Shown here piece by piece: positions 23,835 through 31,762 of a stretch of DNA of 34,018 bases (positions are counted from its first letter, which is position 1; every line of letters starts with the position of its first letter). The notes beneath the pieces are model-generated. The model did no database searches. It had not been told where the DNA came from and was given only the letters and a program-made list of their open reading frames with translations. Source of the stretch: Mucilaginibacter flavus (lineage in GTDB: Bacteria; Bacteroidota; Bacteroidia; Sphingobacteriales; Sphingobacteriaceae). The stretch covers positions 1-34,018 of the forward strand of contig NZ_JAUFPS010000083.1 in the NCBI RefSeq assembly GCF_030409315.1, written 5' to 3'. The position numbers and the translations under genes were made by a program.

Positions 23835-24203
23835 TTAAGCGGCAGCGTTCAATTGCCTTTTAACGCTGTTCAGCAATACTTCTATATCAAAAGGTTTAGC
23901 TATAAAATCGTCGGGGCCGCCATTTTCATGTTTGGTTTTTGATACATCGTGGCTTGCCGATATCATAATAACCGGTATATCGTGGGTTTCTTTGCCCTGC
24001 TTCAGGTGTTTACATAATTCGCGGCCGTCTAATCCGCCAAGCATAATATCAAGCAAAATTAAATCGGGGTGATGCTGCCTGATGGTATTAAACAGGTTGT
24101 GGCCATCTGCTAAGGTTTCAACCTCGTAGCCGGAATCTTCCAATATGTATTGTAAAACCTCCAATATATCTTTATCGTCGTCCACAGCTAATATCCGTCT
24201 CAT
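23835..24203 (-). CDS. Receiver-only response regulator
   Basis: The 122-residue protein is one CheY-like receiver domain without an output domain. Acidic residues are D8-D9 (AVDDDKD), the phosphoacceptor is Asp52 in LILLDIMLGG, the switch Ser/Thr is in MISASHD (82-85) and the conserved Lys is 103 (AKPFD). Such single-domain regulators act by protein-protein contact or as phosphate relays. No kinase gene lies in the window. A second receiver-only protein lies at 25213-25572, with two zinc-ribbon genes between. A 27-nt perfect palindrome lies about 40 bp upstream of the start codon. Confidence 0.9.
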   Translation of the reverse strand: MRRILAVDDDKDILEVLQYILEDSGYEVETLADGHNLFNTIRQHHPDLILLDIMLGGLDGRELCKHLKQGKETHDIPVIMISASHDVSKTKHENGGPDDFIAKPFDIEVLLNSVKRQLNAAA

Positions 24204-24241
24204 CGTATTATTTTAAAGTATCTTCAACTATTTATCTAAGC

Positions 24242-24268
24242 AATAGTATTTGCATAGCAAATACTATT
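24242..24268. promoter_or_regulatory. 27-nt perfect palindrome upstream of the response-regulator gene
   Basis: AATAGTATTTGC (24242-24253), a 3-base centre ATA and GCAAATACTATT (24257-24268) form a perfect inverted repeat. It lies 39 bp upstream of the start codon of the gene at 23835-24203 and far downstream of the zinc-ribbon gene. It could be an operator or an RNA hairpin in the leader. Confidence 0.5.
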
Positions 24269-24435
24269 CTCGGGCATTTAAATGTGGAAGATGCAAATGT
24301 TATACCAAAATTTAATATAGGGGCTTTTAGAGTAGGCTGATACCTGTTTATAGCTGCAAATAGTTAAAAAACAAAATGATAGGTTTTTATAGCGCATTCT
24401 ATACAGTAAGATGTTATAAAAACAGTACAGTTTAT

Positions 24436-24624
24436 TTAGCTATTCTGATTGGTAAATACGTAGCTTGATTTTTTGCACTTGGCGCAAAAATATTTCCTGA
24501 TAGGTAAAAAACCCAAGACTTTTTTAAGAAACCAGCCTCTGTGCATCTGGAAATGATAAGGAGCCCCGCATTTAGTGCAGTAATAAGATCGTCTTGGTTT
24601 AACGTTGTTTTGCTGATCGTTCAC
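24436..24624 (-). CDS. Small zinc-ribbon protein
   Basis: The protein of about 62 residues (GTG start at 24622-24624, VNDQQNNVKPRRSYYCTKCG) has two CxxC pairs, CTKC and CAKC, separated by 27 residues, and the core RGWFLKKVLGFLPIRKYFC. It aligns without gaps to the products of 24741-24932 and 3533-3700. An upstream ATG at 24670-24672 would add a hydrophobic 16-residue leader (MFFLLVCCTLRLYLFI) absent from the other two members, so I prefer the GTG, though this is not settled. It is probably a cytoplasmic zinc-binding protein of unknown role. It is adjacent to its paralog, 116 bp downstream of it in the direction of transcription. Confidence 0.75.
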   Translation of the reverse strand: MNDQQNNVKPRRSYYCTKCGAPYHFQMHRGWFLKKVLGFLPIRKYFCAKCKKSSYVFTNQNS

Positions 24625-24740
24625 TATAAATAGGTAAAGGCGCAAAGTACAACATACCAATAAAAAAAACACTATTTATGTTGTAAATAGACTTATAAGT
24701 AGGCGAACCAGTTGTTTTAAGTTAATTATTTAATAATTAA

Positions 24741-24932
24741 TTAACCAAATACATACCGTTTGCGTTGACAACGATAACAAACATATCTTTTAAGTGGAAG
24801 AAAAAATAGAAGTTTTTTGGCAACAAAGCCTCTTGGTACCCGGTCATCAAGTTCTGCTTTACAACTTGGGCATTTGGCTTTTTTTCTGACAATGGCCTTT
24901 GGGCCATCTTCTGGGTTTAGTGATATGGTCAT
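24741..24932 (-). CDS. Small zinc-ribbon protein (63 aa)
   Basis: The 63-residue protein (MTISLNPEDGPKAIVRKKAK, then CPSC) carries two CxxC knuckles, CPSC and CYRC, with 27 residues between, and the core RGFVAKKLLFFLPLKRYVC, ending YVFG. It is a full-length paralog of the product of 24436-24624 and of the 55-residue protein at 3533-3700. The basic loop between the knuckles suggests contact with nucleic acid or an acidic partner (inference). The 68-bp region 24673-24740 separates this gene's stop from the alternative ATG of the next gene and contains AT-rich inverted words. Confidence 0.8.
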   Translation of the reverse strand: MTISLNPEDGPKAIVRKKAKCPSCKAELDDRVPRGFVAKKLLFFLPLKRYVCYRCQRKRYVFG

Positions 24933-25145
24933 AATACAATCAGGGGTTTATTGTATTTATTCGTTTTTAATTAAACAAAGATAAACGTATTGTTAATATC
25001 TTAACTATGAGTACTGATAATTAAGCGTTTTAATGAAATGTGTCTGTTTATTAATGAAATTGGCAAAAAAATGCAGCAACGCCGCCATTTTTTATATACT
25101 TATCAATTTGATTAAACCTGGAAGATTAAGTATTGGCGTTTGGGG

Positions 25146-25163
25146 AGCCGTTTGCAGACGGCT
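25146..25163. terminator. Hairpin downstream of the second response-regulator gene
   Basis: AGCCGT-TTGCAG-ACGGCT is a 6-bp perfect stem with a 6-base loop, 50 bp past the stop codon of the gene at 25213-25572 (minus). No T-run follows on the minus strand, so terminator function is uncertain. Confidence 0.35.
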
Positions 25164-25212
25164 TCAGCGCTTTTTAGATGCCAGAAATGATTATGTTAAA
25201 GTACCAGTTAGT

Positions 25213-25572
25213 CTATTTTATAAGGTCGTTAACTTTTTCAACAAGTTCGGTAAGGTCAAAAGGCTTATTGATAACCCCATCGCAACCATAATTAAGCAGG
25301 TGGTTGTCATTACTTGAATAGGCCGAGAAGATAATAACGGGTATATTGCCAAACCTGGGATGTACTTTAATGCTTTTACAAATTTCCCCACCATTGGTAC
25401 CGGCCACCCTGTAATCTAAAATAACCAGATCGGGATTAAAAGCTTCAATTAAAGGGAGTACCTCCTCGCTATTTGAGGTGCTGCGTACTTCAAATAATTC
25501 ATAAGTAAGCGTTTCATGAACAATTTCTAAAATGTCCCGGTTATCATCCAGTACTAAAATACGTTTTGACAT
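25213..25572 (-). CDS. Receiver-only response regulator
   Basis: The 119-residue protein is a single receiver domain: LDDNRD (8-13) gives the metal-binding Asp pair, the phosphoacceptor is Asp53 in VILDYRVAG, the Ser/Thr switch lies in IFSAYSS (82-86) and Lys103 in NKPFD. No output domain follows. It resembles the product of 23835-24203 in length and layout, but sequence similarity is modest, so the two may be old paralogs or simply the same fold. On the minus strand it comes first, followed by the two zinc-ribbon genes and the other regulator. Confidence 0.9.
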   Translation of the reverse strand: MSKRILVLDDNRDILEIVHETLTYELFEVRSTSNSEEVLPLIEAFNPDLVILDYRVAGTNGGEICKSIKVHPRFGNIPVIIFSAYSSNDNHLLNYGCDGVINKPFDLTELVEKVNDLIK

Positions 25573-25963
25573 AAAAAATATTAAAAAGTGAAGAGGCCCA
25601 AAAGTATTTAGCTGTGTTTGATAAAATTATATTGAATAATTATGGGATAAAAGCTGGGGCTAATAATCTATCGGATAAATAAACATGTAAAAGTACAGGT
25701 TTTTTATTGATGATTTTATAAAAACCTACATTGAATGAAATATATTTTTTGTTCTAATTAAGTTATTGTTAAAATAACGAATTGTTTTACAAAGTAAGCC
25801 CTGGTATTGTTTATAAATTAAATAAAAATCAAAATAGGTAATTTATCGATAGGGTAGCCGAATTAACGATTTACAGTTTAAACTCGGATTTTGTTGTTAT
25901 TTTAGGCAAAAACAAATGGCTTTCGCCGGCCCTTGGTTCCATAATAAATCACACTTTAATATA
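25573..25963. other. AT-rich intergenic region without a gene
   Basis: This stretch separates the divergent response-regulator and GntP genes. It is strongly AT-rich, with a small inverted repeat GTTATT-gtta-AATAAC near 25763-25779. I see no RNA gene, no recognised riboswitch and no small ORF I would defend. It must contain both promoters. Confidence 0.4.
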
Positions 25964-27280
25964 ATGGCACTATTAACTATTCTTGTTTGTATTGTTCTGC
26001 TTGTTTTATTGGTTAGCTGGGGTAAAGTAAATCCCTTTATGGCTTTTCTTATTGTATCTATTGTTGCCGGCTTGCTGTTGGGCATCCCTATAAATAAAGT
26101 TACCGCATCAGTACAAAAGGGGATGGGTGATATCATGGGATCGCTGCTTATTATCATTTGCCTGGGCGCCATGCTGGGCAAATTGGTTGCAACCAGCGGG
26201 GCGGCGCAAAAAATTTCGGAAGTACTGGTTAACGCTGTTGGCGAAAAGCATATACAATGGGCTTTGGTTACTGCCGGGTTTATTATAGGCATTCCGCTAT
26301 TTTATGGTATTGGCTTTGTGTTGATGGTACCGCTTATATTTTCGGTTACTTATAAATACAAATTGCCGGCGGTATATATTGGTTTACCAATGCTGGCATC
26401 TTTATCGGTTACGCATGGGTTTTTACCTCCGCATCCGTCGCCATCGGCCCTGGTGGCTTTGTTTCATGCAAACATGGCTACCACTTTTATATACGGTTTT
26501 ATGATAGCTGTGCCGGCAATTATATTGGCAGGTCCTGTATTTGCGCAATTTCTCAAAAAAATACCTTCAGAACCGTTGGCAACTTTCAGGGCCGAAGAGA
26601 TTGCTGCCGAAAAATTACCTGGTGCCGCAAATAGTTTTTTTACCGCCTTGCTGCCCGTTATGTTGTTAATGCTTACCGCTTTTTTCCCGTATCTCGGCAT
26701 TAAGGATAAGCATATCCTAAACCTGGCGGCCTTCCTTGGCGATCCATCTATTGTGATGCTCATCGCCCTTATTGTAGCCACTTTTACACTTGGTATTAAA
26801 CAAGGCAAAAAAATGAGTCAGCTGGCCGTTAATTATACCGATGCCATTAAAGATATCGCGCTTATTTTGCTCATTATTGCCGGTTCAGGGGCCTTCAAAG
26901 AAGTATTAACCGCCAGTGGTGTTAGCGGGCAGATAGCTAACCAGTTGCAAACTTTCAATCTGCCTCCGTTATTGCTGGGTTGGGTTATAGCGGCTATTAT
27001 CCGCATTAGTCTTGGTTCGGCTACTGTGGCAGGACTTACAGCCGCGGGTATAGTTACCGGCCTTGTAACACAAGGACACGTAAACCCCAATTTAATGGTT
27101 CTTTCTATAGGCGCGGGTAGCCTGGCATTTTCGCACGTAAATGATTCGGGGTTCTGGCTGTTTAAAGAATATTTTAATCTTAGTATAAAAGATACCATTA
27201 AATCATGGTCGATGATGGAAACCCTGGTTTCTGTTATAGGGCTGGCCGGCGTTTTAATTATTAACCAGTTTGTAAAGTAG
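25964..27280 (+). CDS. GntP family gluconate:H+ symporter-like permease
   Basis: The protein of 438 residues is almost wholly hydrophobic with about 12 membrane segments. GntP-family motifs are visible: the early segment WGKVNPFMAFLIVSIVAG, the central GFLPPHPSPSALVALFHAN and the C-terminal GAGSLAFSHVNDSGFWLFKEYFNLS. The family imports gluconate or related sugar acids with protons. I chose the ATG at 25964 because the frame's first ATG (25916) would add a polar 16-residue extension (MAFAGPWFHNKSHFNI) unlike family N-termini. The alpha/beta hydrolase gene begins 6 bp after its stop, so the two are co-transcribed. A hydrolase that releases or opens a sugar-acid lactone or ester would suit the permease, but this is inference. 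Confidence 0.88.
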   Translation: MALLTILVCIVLLVLLVSWGKVNPFMAFLIVSIVAGLLLGIPINKVTASVQKGMGDIMGSLLIIICLGAMLGKLVATSGAAQKISEVLVNAVGEKHIQWALVTAGFIIGIPLFYGIGFVLMVPLIFSVTYKYKLPAVYIGLPMLASLSVTHGFLPPHPSPSALVALFHANMATTFIYGFMIAVPAIILAGPVFAQFLKKIPSEPLATFRAEEIAAEKLPGAANSFFTALLPVMLLMLTAFFPYLGIKDKHILNLAAFLGDPSIVMLIALIVATFTLGIKQGKKMSQLAVNYTDAIKDIALILLIIAGSGAFKEVLTASGVSGQIANQLQTFNLPPLLLGWVIAAIIRISLGSATVAGLTAAGIVTGLVTQGHVNPNLMVLSIGAGSLAFSHVNDSGFWLFKEYFNLSIKDTIKSWSMMETLVSVIGLAGVLIINQFVK

Positions 27281-27286
27281 TTTGTG

Positions 27287-28099
27287 ATGAAAAAAATATT
27301 CCGCTTTGTATTTGCAGTTTCTGCATTGTTGCTTTTAAGCAAAGTTAATTACGCGCAGGAAGCTGTCACGGGCAGTTATTATACTTCGTTTGATGGTACT
27401 AAGATTTATTACGAAGTTAAGGGTGATGGTTTCCCGGTTTTGCTGATCCATGGGTTTTCGGGTACCGGGCAGGGATGGAAAAGTGGTAAGCTTTATACCG
27501 ATTTACTGGCTGCCGACTATAAAGTGATCATCCTGGATCAACGTGGAAACGGCCGATCTGATAAGCCTCATACCGATGCCGGGTACGCCAATGACGCCGA
27601 GGCTAAAGATATTATGGGGCTTGTAACCAACCTGGGTATCAAAACATACAACGTGATAGGCTACTCACGCGGATCTATTATCGCTTCACGCATTTTAGTT
27701 TTAGATCAACGTGTAAAAAAGCTGGTAATGGGCGGCATGGGCGATGCTTATACTAACCCCGAATGGCCAAGACGTGTGCATGCTTACAAAGCCTTAATGG
27801 GCGATACCAGTTTTCACGATGTTGACGGCATGGTAAAATACATTCATAGCAACCCGGCATTTGATGTGCCTGCATTGGCATTGCAGCAAAAATATCAGCC
27901 ATCAACAAGCCCTGAAGCCCTGGCCAAAGTGAAGATACCTGTATTGTTGATCAATGGCACCGAAGACCATGATGGTGGTTCTGAAACCAATTTAAACAAA
28001 ATGATACCAGGCTCAAAATTGATGCATGTACCCGGCGATCATAATGCGGCATCCAAAACGCCGGAGTTTTCGGCAGAGGTACTGGCTTTTTTTAAATAG
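27287..28099 (+). CDS. Secreted alpha/beta-fold hydrolase
   Basis: This 270-residue protein starts with a signal peptide (about 1-23, ending NYAQ) and has a complete alpha/beta hydrolase domain: LLIHGFSGTGQGW (oxyanion region), LDQRGNGRSDKP, nucleophile elbow GYSRGS, acid in LLINGTEDHDGG and His in VPGDHNAAS. It is most like the haloperoxidase/esterase branch of the family. It is probably periplasmic. The ATG at 27287 is preferred to the GTG at 27284 immediately before it. The gene follows the GntP permease by 6 bp, implying an operon. Confidence 0.88.
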   Translation: MKKIFRFVFAVSALLLLSKVNYAQEAVTGSYYTSFDGTKIYYEVKGDGFPVLLIHGFSGTGQGWKSGKLYTDLLAADYKVIILDQRGNGRSDKPHTDAGYANDAEAKDIMGLVTNLGIKTYNVIGYSRGSIIASRILVLDQRVKKLVMGGMGDAYTNPEWPRRVHAYKALMGDTSFHDVDGMVKYIHSNPAFDVPALALQQKYQPSTSPEALAKVKIPVLLINGTEDHDGGSETNLNKMIPGSKLMHVPGDHNAASKTPEFSAEVLAFFK

Positions 28100-28322
28100 T
28101 GAGCATGTTCCGCAAATAAAATACTGTATACTAAATTAGTCAGTATAGTTACCAGATCCTTCGATTTACCGAATTTCAAATCTCCCCAATAGCCTAAAAA
28201 TAATCGTTTACAGTCATAAAACAGGCTTTTCACCTTTTACTGTCGTTATTTTAATTTAGCGGTGTGCTGTTTGCATAGGTGTTTGCAGATAATTTTTTTA
28301 ACACTTATCAGATACATTCATC

Positions 28323-28670
28323 ATGAAAAAGCTAATCATATTTGCCAGCTTGTTTTTTGCATTCCTGCTAACGTTTGCAACAAACACCCAGGCGCAAACA
28401 CACAAAAAAGGAATAAGCGATCAGGGTAAAGGAGCCATTATAGGTGGTGCCGGTGGCGCTGTTGTGGGTGGCCTTGTTGGTCATAACGTTGGCGGTGCTT
28501 TAATTGGCGGTGCCATAGGCGCCGGCGGCGGTTACATTATTGGTAACGAAACCCGCAGGGCAAGGGAAAAAAAGGAACGGGCACGTCGTATAGCCTGGCG
28601 CAGGGCACATCCCGTGCACCATCGTCCATACAGTAAAACCACCACTGTAACTACAGTTAAATACCAATAA
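28323..28670 (+). CDS. Secreted glycine-zipper protein
   Basis: This 115-residue protein has a signal peptide (about 1-27, ending TQAQ) and a glycine-zipper segment at about 36-76 (KGAIIGGAGGAVVGGLVGHN then GGALIGGAIGAGGGYIIGNE), followed by a very basic tail (RRAREKKERARRIAWRRAHP) and a TTTVTTVKY end. The zipper would form a membrane-inserted hairpin, as in YMGG-like outer-membrane or periplasmic proteins. The basic tail could bind peptidoglycan or LPS. Function is unknown. A strong terminator follows at 28690-28722, so it is transcribed alone. Confidence 0.85.
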   Translation: MKKLIIFASLFFAFLLTFATNTQAQTHKKGISDQGKGAIIGGAGGAVVGGLVGHNVGGALIGGAIGAGGGYIIGNETRRAREKKERARRIAWRRAHPVHHRPYSKTTTVTTVKYQ

Positions 28671-28689
28671 AATATTTTAACAAAAAAGT

Positions 28690-28722
28690 AAAGCCCGCGT
28701 TAGCAATAACAGCGGGCTTTTT
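28690..28722 (+). terminator. Intrinsic terminator after the glycine-zipper gene
   Basis: AAAGCCCGC pairs with GCGGGCTTT over a 9-bp stem around a 13-base loop and is followed by a T-run (ending 28722). It lies 20 bp after the stop codon of the gene at 28323-28670. Confidence 0.85.
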
Positions 28723-28848
28723 GTTATCTTAAAACACTTAAGTGTAGCCTTTTATGCATTTCATAAAATTTAACCGGTAAACGCTTAATTGTCAATTTAT
28801 TCGTTATAAAGCTGGCTTTAATGGCTGTGCATAGTTTGATAGTATATA

Positions 28849-30069
28849 ATGGGTAAGGCATTCATAGCATTAGTTTTTTGTTTAATTCCATGTGCTATGA
28901 TGGCCCAGGTAACTATGCCCATTGCCGATACCGCCAAACGGTTAAACGATACAGTCCCGCAACGGGATTTGATTGATATTTTCCGCTCGGCATTTAACGT
29001 TAAGCCACGTAAGATATCAACCCAAGAAAAAAAGAAGTTTTATTTTTCATTTTTACCTATAGCCACATCAGATGGCCGCAGCGGCGGTCGCGCTTTATTT
29101 ACTTCCACCACGGCAGGCTTTTATCTTGGGGATCAGGCTACCACCAACCTTTCCAGCTTTGTTTTTACGCCTTATTTTAACTTAAAAGGCCGGTATGGTT
29201 TACCAATTCGGTCCAGCCTGTGGTTAAATGACAACCAATGGAATATCATTGGCGATACCCGTATGCTGGTATACCCACAATATACCTGGGGCCTTGGTGG
29301 CAAGCAGCCCGAGCATCATAAGTTTTTGGTGAATTATAACTACATAAGATTTTATCAAACGGTGTTAAAAAAAATCAAGCCATATTTTTATGCAGGCGTA
29401 GGGTATAATCTTGATTACTATGTAGATATAGAGAGCCGGGGGAACGAGAATCTGCGTAACTTTTCGGGGTATAAATATGGCACCGCTACAGATCAGGACG
29501 CGTTTTCATCGGGCGCGACACTTAATTTACTATATGATACGCGCAAAAACTCCATAGATCCCTTGCCCGGTGTTTATGCAAACCTATCCTACAGATTTAA
29601 TACCAGGGTACTGGGCAGCCATACCAATTGGCAATCCTTATATCTCGATTTGAGGAAGTATGTTTCTTTAACCAATTCGGGCCCGAAGAATGTACTTGCC
29701 TTCTGGACTTTTTATTGGACCTCGCTTACACCAGGCACACCGTATCTTAACCTGCCCAGCCTTGGTTGGGAACCTTACCAGCGGTCGGGCAGGGGATTTA
29801 TCCAAAACCGGTACCGCGGACAGCGGCTGGCTTACTTTGAAACCGAATACCGGCGCGATATAACCCAAAATGGCTTGTTGGGCTTTGTGTTGTTTGCCAA
29901 TGTAAATTCCGTTACCGATACCGATATGAAATTTACCTATTGGCATCCGGCAGGGGGGACCGGCCTGCGTTTCAAGTTCAACAAAAAATCGGGCACAAAT
30001 ATCGCACTCGATTATGGGGTAAGTAAACACTATTCGTCAATAAACCTTAATTTAGGCGAAACGTTCTGA
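28849..30069 (+). CDS. BamA/TamA family outer-membrane barrel protein
   Basis: The 406-residue protein has a signal peptide (about 1-20, ending MMAQ), a short periplasmic segment without visible POTRA domains and then about 300 residues of amphipathic beta strands. The surface-antigen-type pattern is visible in FSSGATLNLLYDTRKNSIDPLPG, GVYANLSYRF, RYRGQRLAYFETEYRRDI (the motif near the last strands) and the aromatic terminus NLGETF. Members of this plain barrel group in Bacteroidota are thought to be two-partner or surface-lipoprotein exporters or simple porins; the role here is not known. It is transcribed alone in the plus direction. Confidence 0.85.
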   Translation: MGKAFIALVFCLIPCAMMAQVTMPIADTAKRLNDTVPQRDLIDIFRSAFNVKPRKISTQEKKKFYFSFLPIATSDGRSGGRALFTSTTAGFYLGDQATTNLSSFVFTPYFNLKGRYGLPIRSSLWLNDNQWNIIGDTRMLVYPQYTWGLGGKQPEHHKFLVNYNYIRFYQTVLKKIKPYFYAGVGYNLDYYVDIESRGNENLRNFSGYKYGTATDQDAFSSGATLNLLYDTRKNSIDPLPGVYANLSYRFNTRVLGSHTNWQSLYLDLRKYVSLTNSGPKNVLAFWTFYWTSLTPGTPYLNLPSLGWEPYQRSGRGFIQNRYRGQRLAYFETEYRRDITQNGLLGFVLFANVNSVTDTDMKFTYWHPAGGTGLRFKFNKKSGTNIALDYGVSKHYSSINLNLGETF

Positions 30070-30077
30070 CGGAGGGA

Positions 30078-30177
30078 GTTCATGGTTGATGGTTCATAGA
30101 TCATAGCCAATTTGGTAAGTAATTAAATTAACGCTTATTTATTTTCTACCATGAACTATCAACCATGATCCATGAAC
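30078..30177. repeat. TTCATGGTTGATGG-word inverted repeat
   Basis: The left arm (30078-30099) repeats GTTCATGGTTGATGGTTCAT and the right arm (about 30149-30177) carries complementary CCATGAACTATCAACCATG and ATCCATGAAC words. It fills the gap between the barrel gene and the exporter gene and contains the false upstream ATG at 30165. Confidence 0.65.
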
Positions 30178-30185
30178 CCCAAACT

Positions 30186-31409
30186 ATGACTAAAAAACGA
30201 TACTTTTTTCTCATCATCATATTAGGCTCGCTTACAGCCCTGGCTCCGTTTTCTATTGATATGTACCTGCCGGGTTTTAATGCCATTGCCAAATACCTCC
30301 ATACTACTACAGATCAGGTAGCGCTTACTTTATCCAGTTTTTTCTTTGGTATCTCTGCCGGGCAATTGTTATACGGCCCCCTGCTTGATAAATATGGCCG
30401 AAAAAAACCGCTATATTTTGGCTTGTGTTTGTACGTATTAGCGTCTATAGGTTGCTTTTTTTCCAGCTCCCTGCAAATGTTAATTGTAATGCGTTTTTTT
30501 GAAGCGATAGGAGGCTGCGCGGCCAGTGTTGCCGCCATGGCCATGGTACGTGATCTGTTCCCGGTAGAGGATAACGCCAAAGTTTTCGCGCTGTTGATAT
30601 TAGTTTTAGGAGCATCGCCCATGCTGGCACCCACCATTGGTAGCTATATTACCGCTAATTTTGAGTGGCAGATCATATTTTTGATACTAACCATTATGGC
30701 CGTTTTGATTTTGCTGGCTGTTATTTTCTTTTTGCCCGAAAGCTTTAAGCCCGATCCTGAGTATTCTTTAAAGCCTTTGCCCATCATCACTAATTTTATC
30801 AGCGTATTTAAAGAGCCCCAGTTTTTCACATACGCTTTAACCGGCGCTTTTGCATTCGCGGGTTTATTTGCCTATGTATCTTCATCATCAATAGTATTTA
30901 TTGATGTGTTTAAAGTGAGTACTAAAAACTTTGGGTGGATATTTGCCGGCTTATCTGTTGGTTTCATAGGGGCGAGCCAGGTAAACAGCCAATTGGTAAA
31001 GCGTTATAAAAGCGAACAGATAGTAAATGTAACCATGTGCTGTATGGTAATCATATCGGTCATATTTTTAATAGGATCGTTTAACAATTGGTTTGGCATG
31101 ACCGGTACCATTGTGATGATATTTGGCGTTTTATCCTGTGTGGGGATCTGCAGCCCCAATACGTCGGCCTTATCACTGGCCCCATTCACCAAAAACGCAG
31201 GGTCCGCATCGGCACTGATGGGCGCTTTTCAAATGGCTATCGGCGCGCTGGCCTCATTCGGAATAACCCTAATTAAAGGCCAAAGTACCCTGCCCATGGC
31301 AGGTGTAATGGCAGCATCATCTATAGTGGCTTTCCTGATATTATTTATCGGAAAGCGGTTTATTAAGCACAAGGTTGACGCAGATAATGACGTAGTTGTG
31401 ATGCATTGA
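30186..31409 (+). CDS. Bcr/CflA-type multidrug efflux MFS transporter
   Basis: The 407-residue protein has 12 hydrophobic segments and the MFS loop motif LLYGPLLDKYGRKKPLYFG, plus the Bcr-type N-terminus LGSLTALAPFSIDMYLPGF and the fourth-helix motif RFFEAIGGCAASVAAMAMVRD. It is a proton-driven inner-membrane exporter, related to bicyclomycin and chloramphenicol-resistance pumps; the substrate here is unknown. I chose the ATG at 30186 because the ATG at 30165 lies in repeat DNA. The unknown gene at 31422-31742 follows by 12 bp and probably shares the transcript. Confidence 0.9.
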   Translation: MTKKRYFFLIIILGSLTALAPFSIDMYLPGFNAIAKYLHTTTDQVALTLSSFFFGISAGQLLYGPLLDKYGRKKPLYFGLCLYVLASIGCFFSSSLQMLIVMRFFEAIGGCAASVAAMAMVRDLFPVEDNAKVFALLILVLGASPMLAPTIGSYITANFEWQIIFLILTIMAVLILLAVIFFLPESFKPDPEYSLKPLPIITNFISVFKEPQFFTYALTGAFAFAGLFAYVSSSSIVFIDVFKVSTKNFGWIFAGLSVGFIGASQVNSQLVKRYKSEQIVNVTMCCMVIISVIFLIGSFNNWFGMTGTIVMIFGVLSCVGICSPNTSALSLAPFTKNAGSASALMGAFQMAIGALASFGITLIKGQSTLPMAGVMAASSIVAFLILFIGKRFIKHKVDADNDVVVMH

Positions 31410-31421
31410 AAGTTATCCTAT

Positions 31422-31742
31422 ATGAACCAATTGAAATATAACAATTTAACGGAGTTTCTGCTAAACGTTATGAAGCCACGCCCTGGTATGTTCTTGCGTG
31501 AACGTAAAATTTCAAATCTTGCATTTTTTATCACAGGTTACATGATTGCCGTTGAGGGCGAGGATGATTATTTTGGCGAAGACGGTTTTAACGATTGGTT
31601 TTACAAGAAATATAAACTACACCCAGGAAATGTTTGGGATATTTATTTACTTGAAAAAGCTAAAGGCGATGAGAAAAAAGCGTTAGACTCTTATTTTCGT
31701 TGTTTAAAAAAATATTACCAAGAAAAAACGGGGAAGCAATAG
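31422..31742 (+). CDS. Conserved hypothetical protein
   Basis: This 106-residue protein is soluble, with an N-terminal RPGMFLRERKISNLAFFITG and a centre rich in acidic and aromatic residues (EGEDDYFGEDGFNDWFYKKY). The RPGMFL-type start followed by a hydrophobic helix occurs in small proteins of Bacteroidota and in immunity-like families, but I cannot name a family with confidence. There is no signal peptide. It follows the exporter gene by 12 bp. The end of its coding sequence forms the left stem of the terminator at 31725-31762, whose loop contains the stop codon. Confidence 0.65.
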   Translation: MNQLKYNNLTEFLLNVMKPRPGMFLRERKISNLAFFITGYMIAVEGEDDYFGEDGFNDWFYKKYKLHPGNVWDIYLLEKAKGDEKKALDSYFRCLKKYYQEKTGKQ

Positions 31743-31762
31743 GAAATGTGCTTCCCCGTTTT
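31725..31762. terminator. Intrinsic terminator overlapping the end of the gene at 31422-31742
   Basis: AAAACGGGGAAGCA (31725-31738) pairs with TGCTTCCCCGTTTT (31749-31762) over 14 bp around a 10-base loop, followed by a T. The stop codon TAG (31740-31742) is in the loop, so the left stem is coding. Confidence 0.85.

Noticed and set aside
24625..24672. Hydrophobic 16-residue leader for the zinc-ribbon protein
   Set aside because: The two paralogs have no such leader, and a GTG start at 24624 gives a matching length. It cannot be fully excluded.
25033..25317. 94-codon open frame on the plus strand
   Set aside because: It overlaps the end of the receiver gene (minus) and has no family features.
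30165..30185. Upstream ATG for the Bcr/CflA-type exporter
   Set aside because: It lies in the TTCATGG-word repeat; the ATG at 30186 gives the normal family N-terminus.
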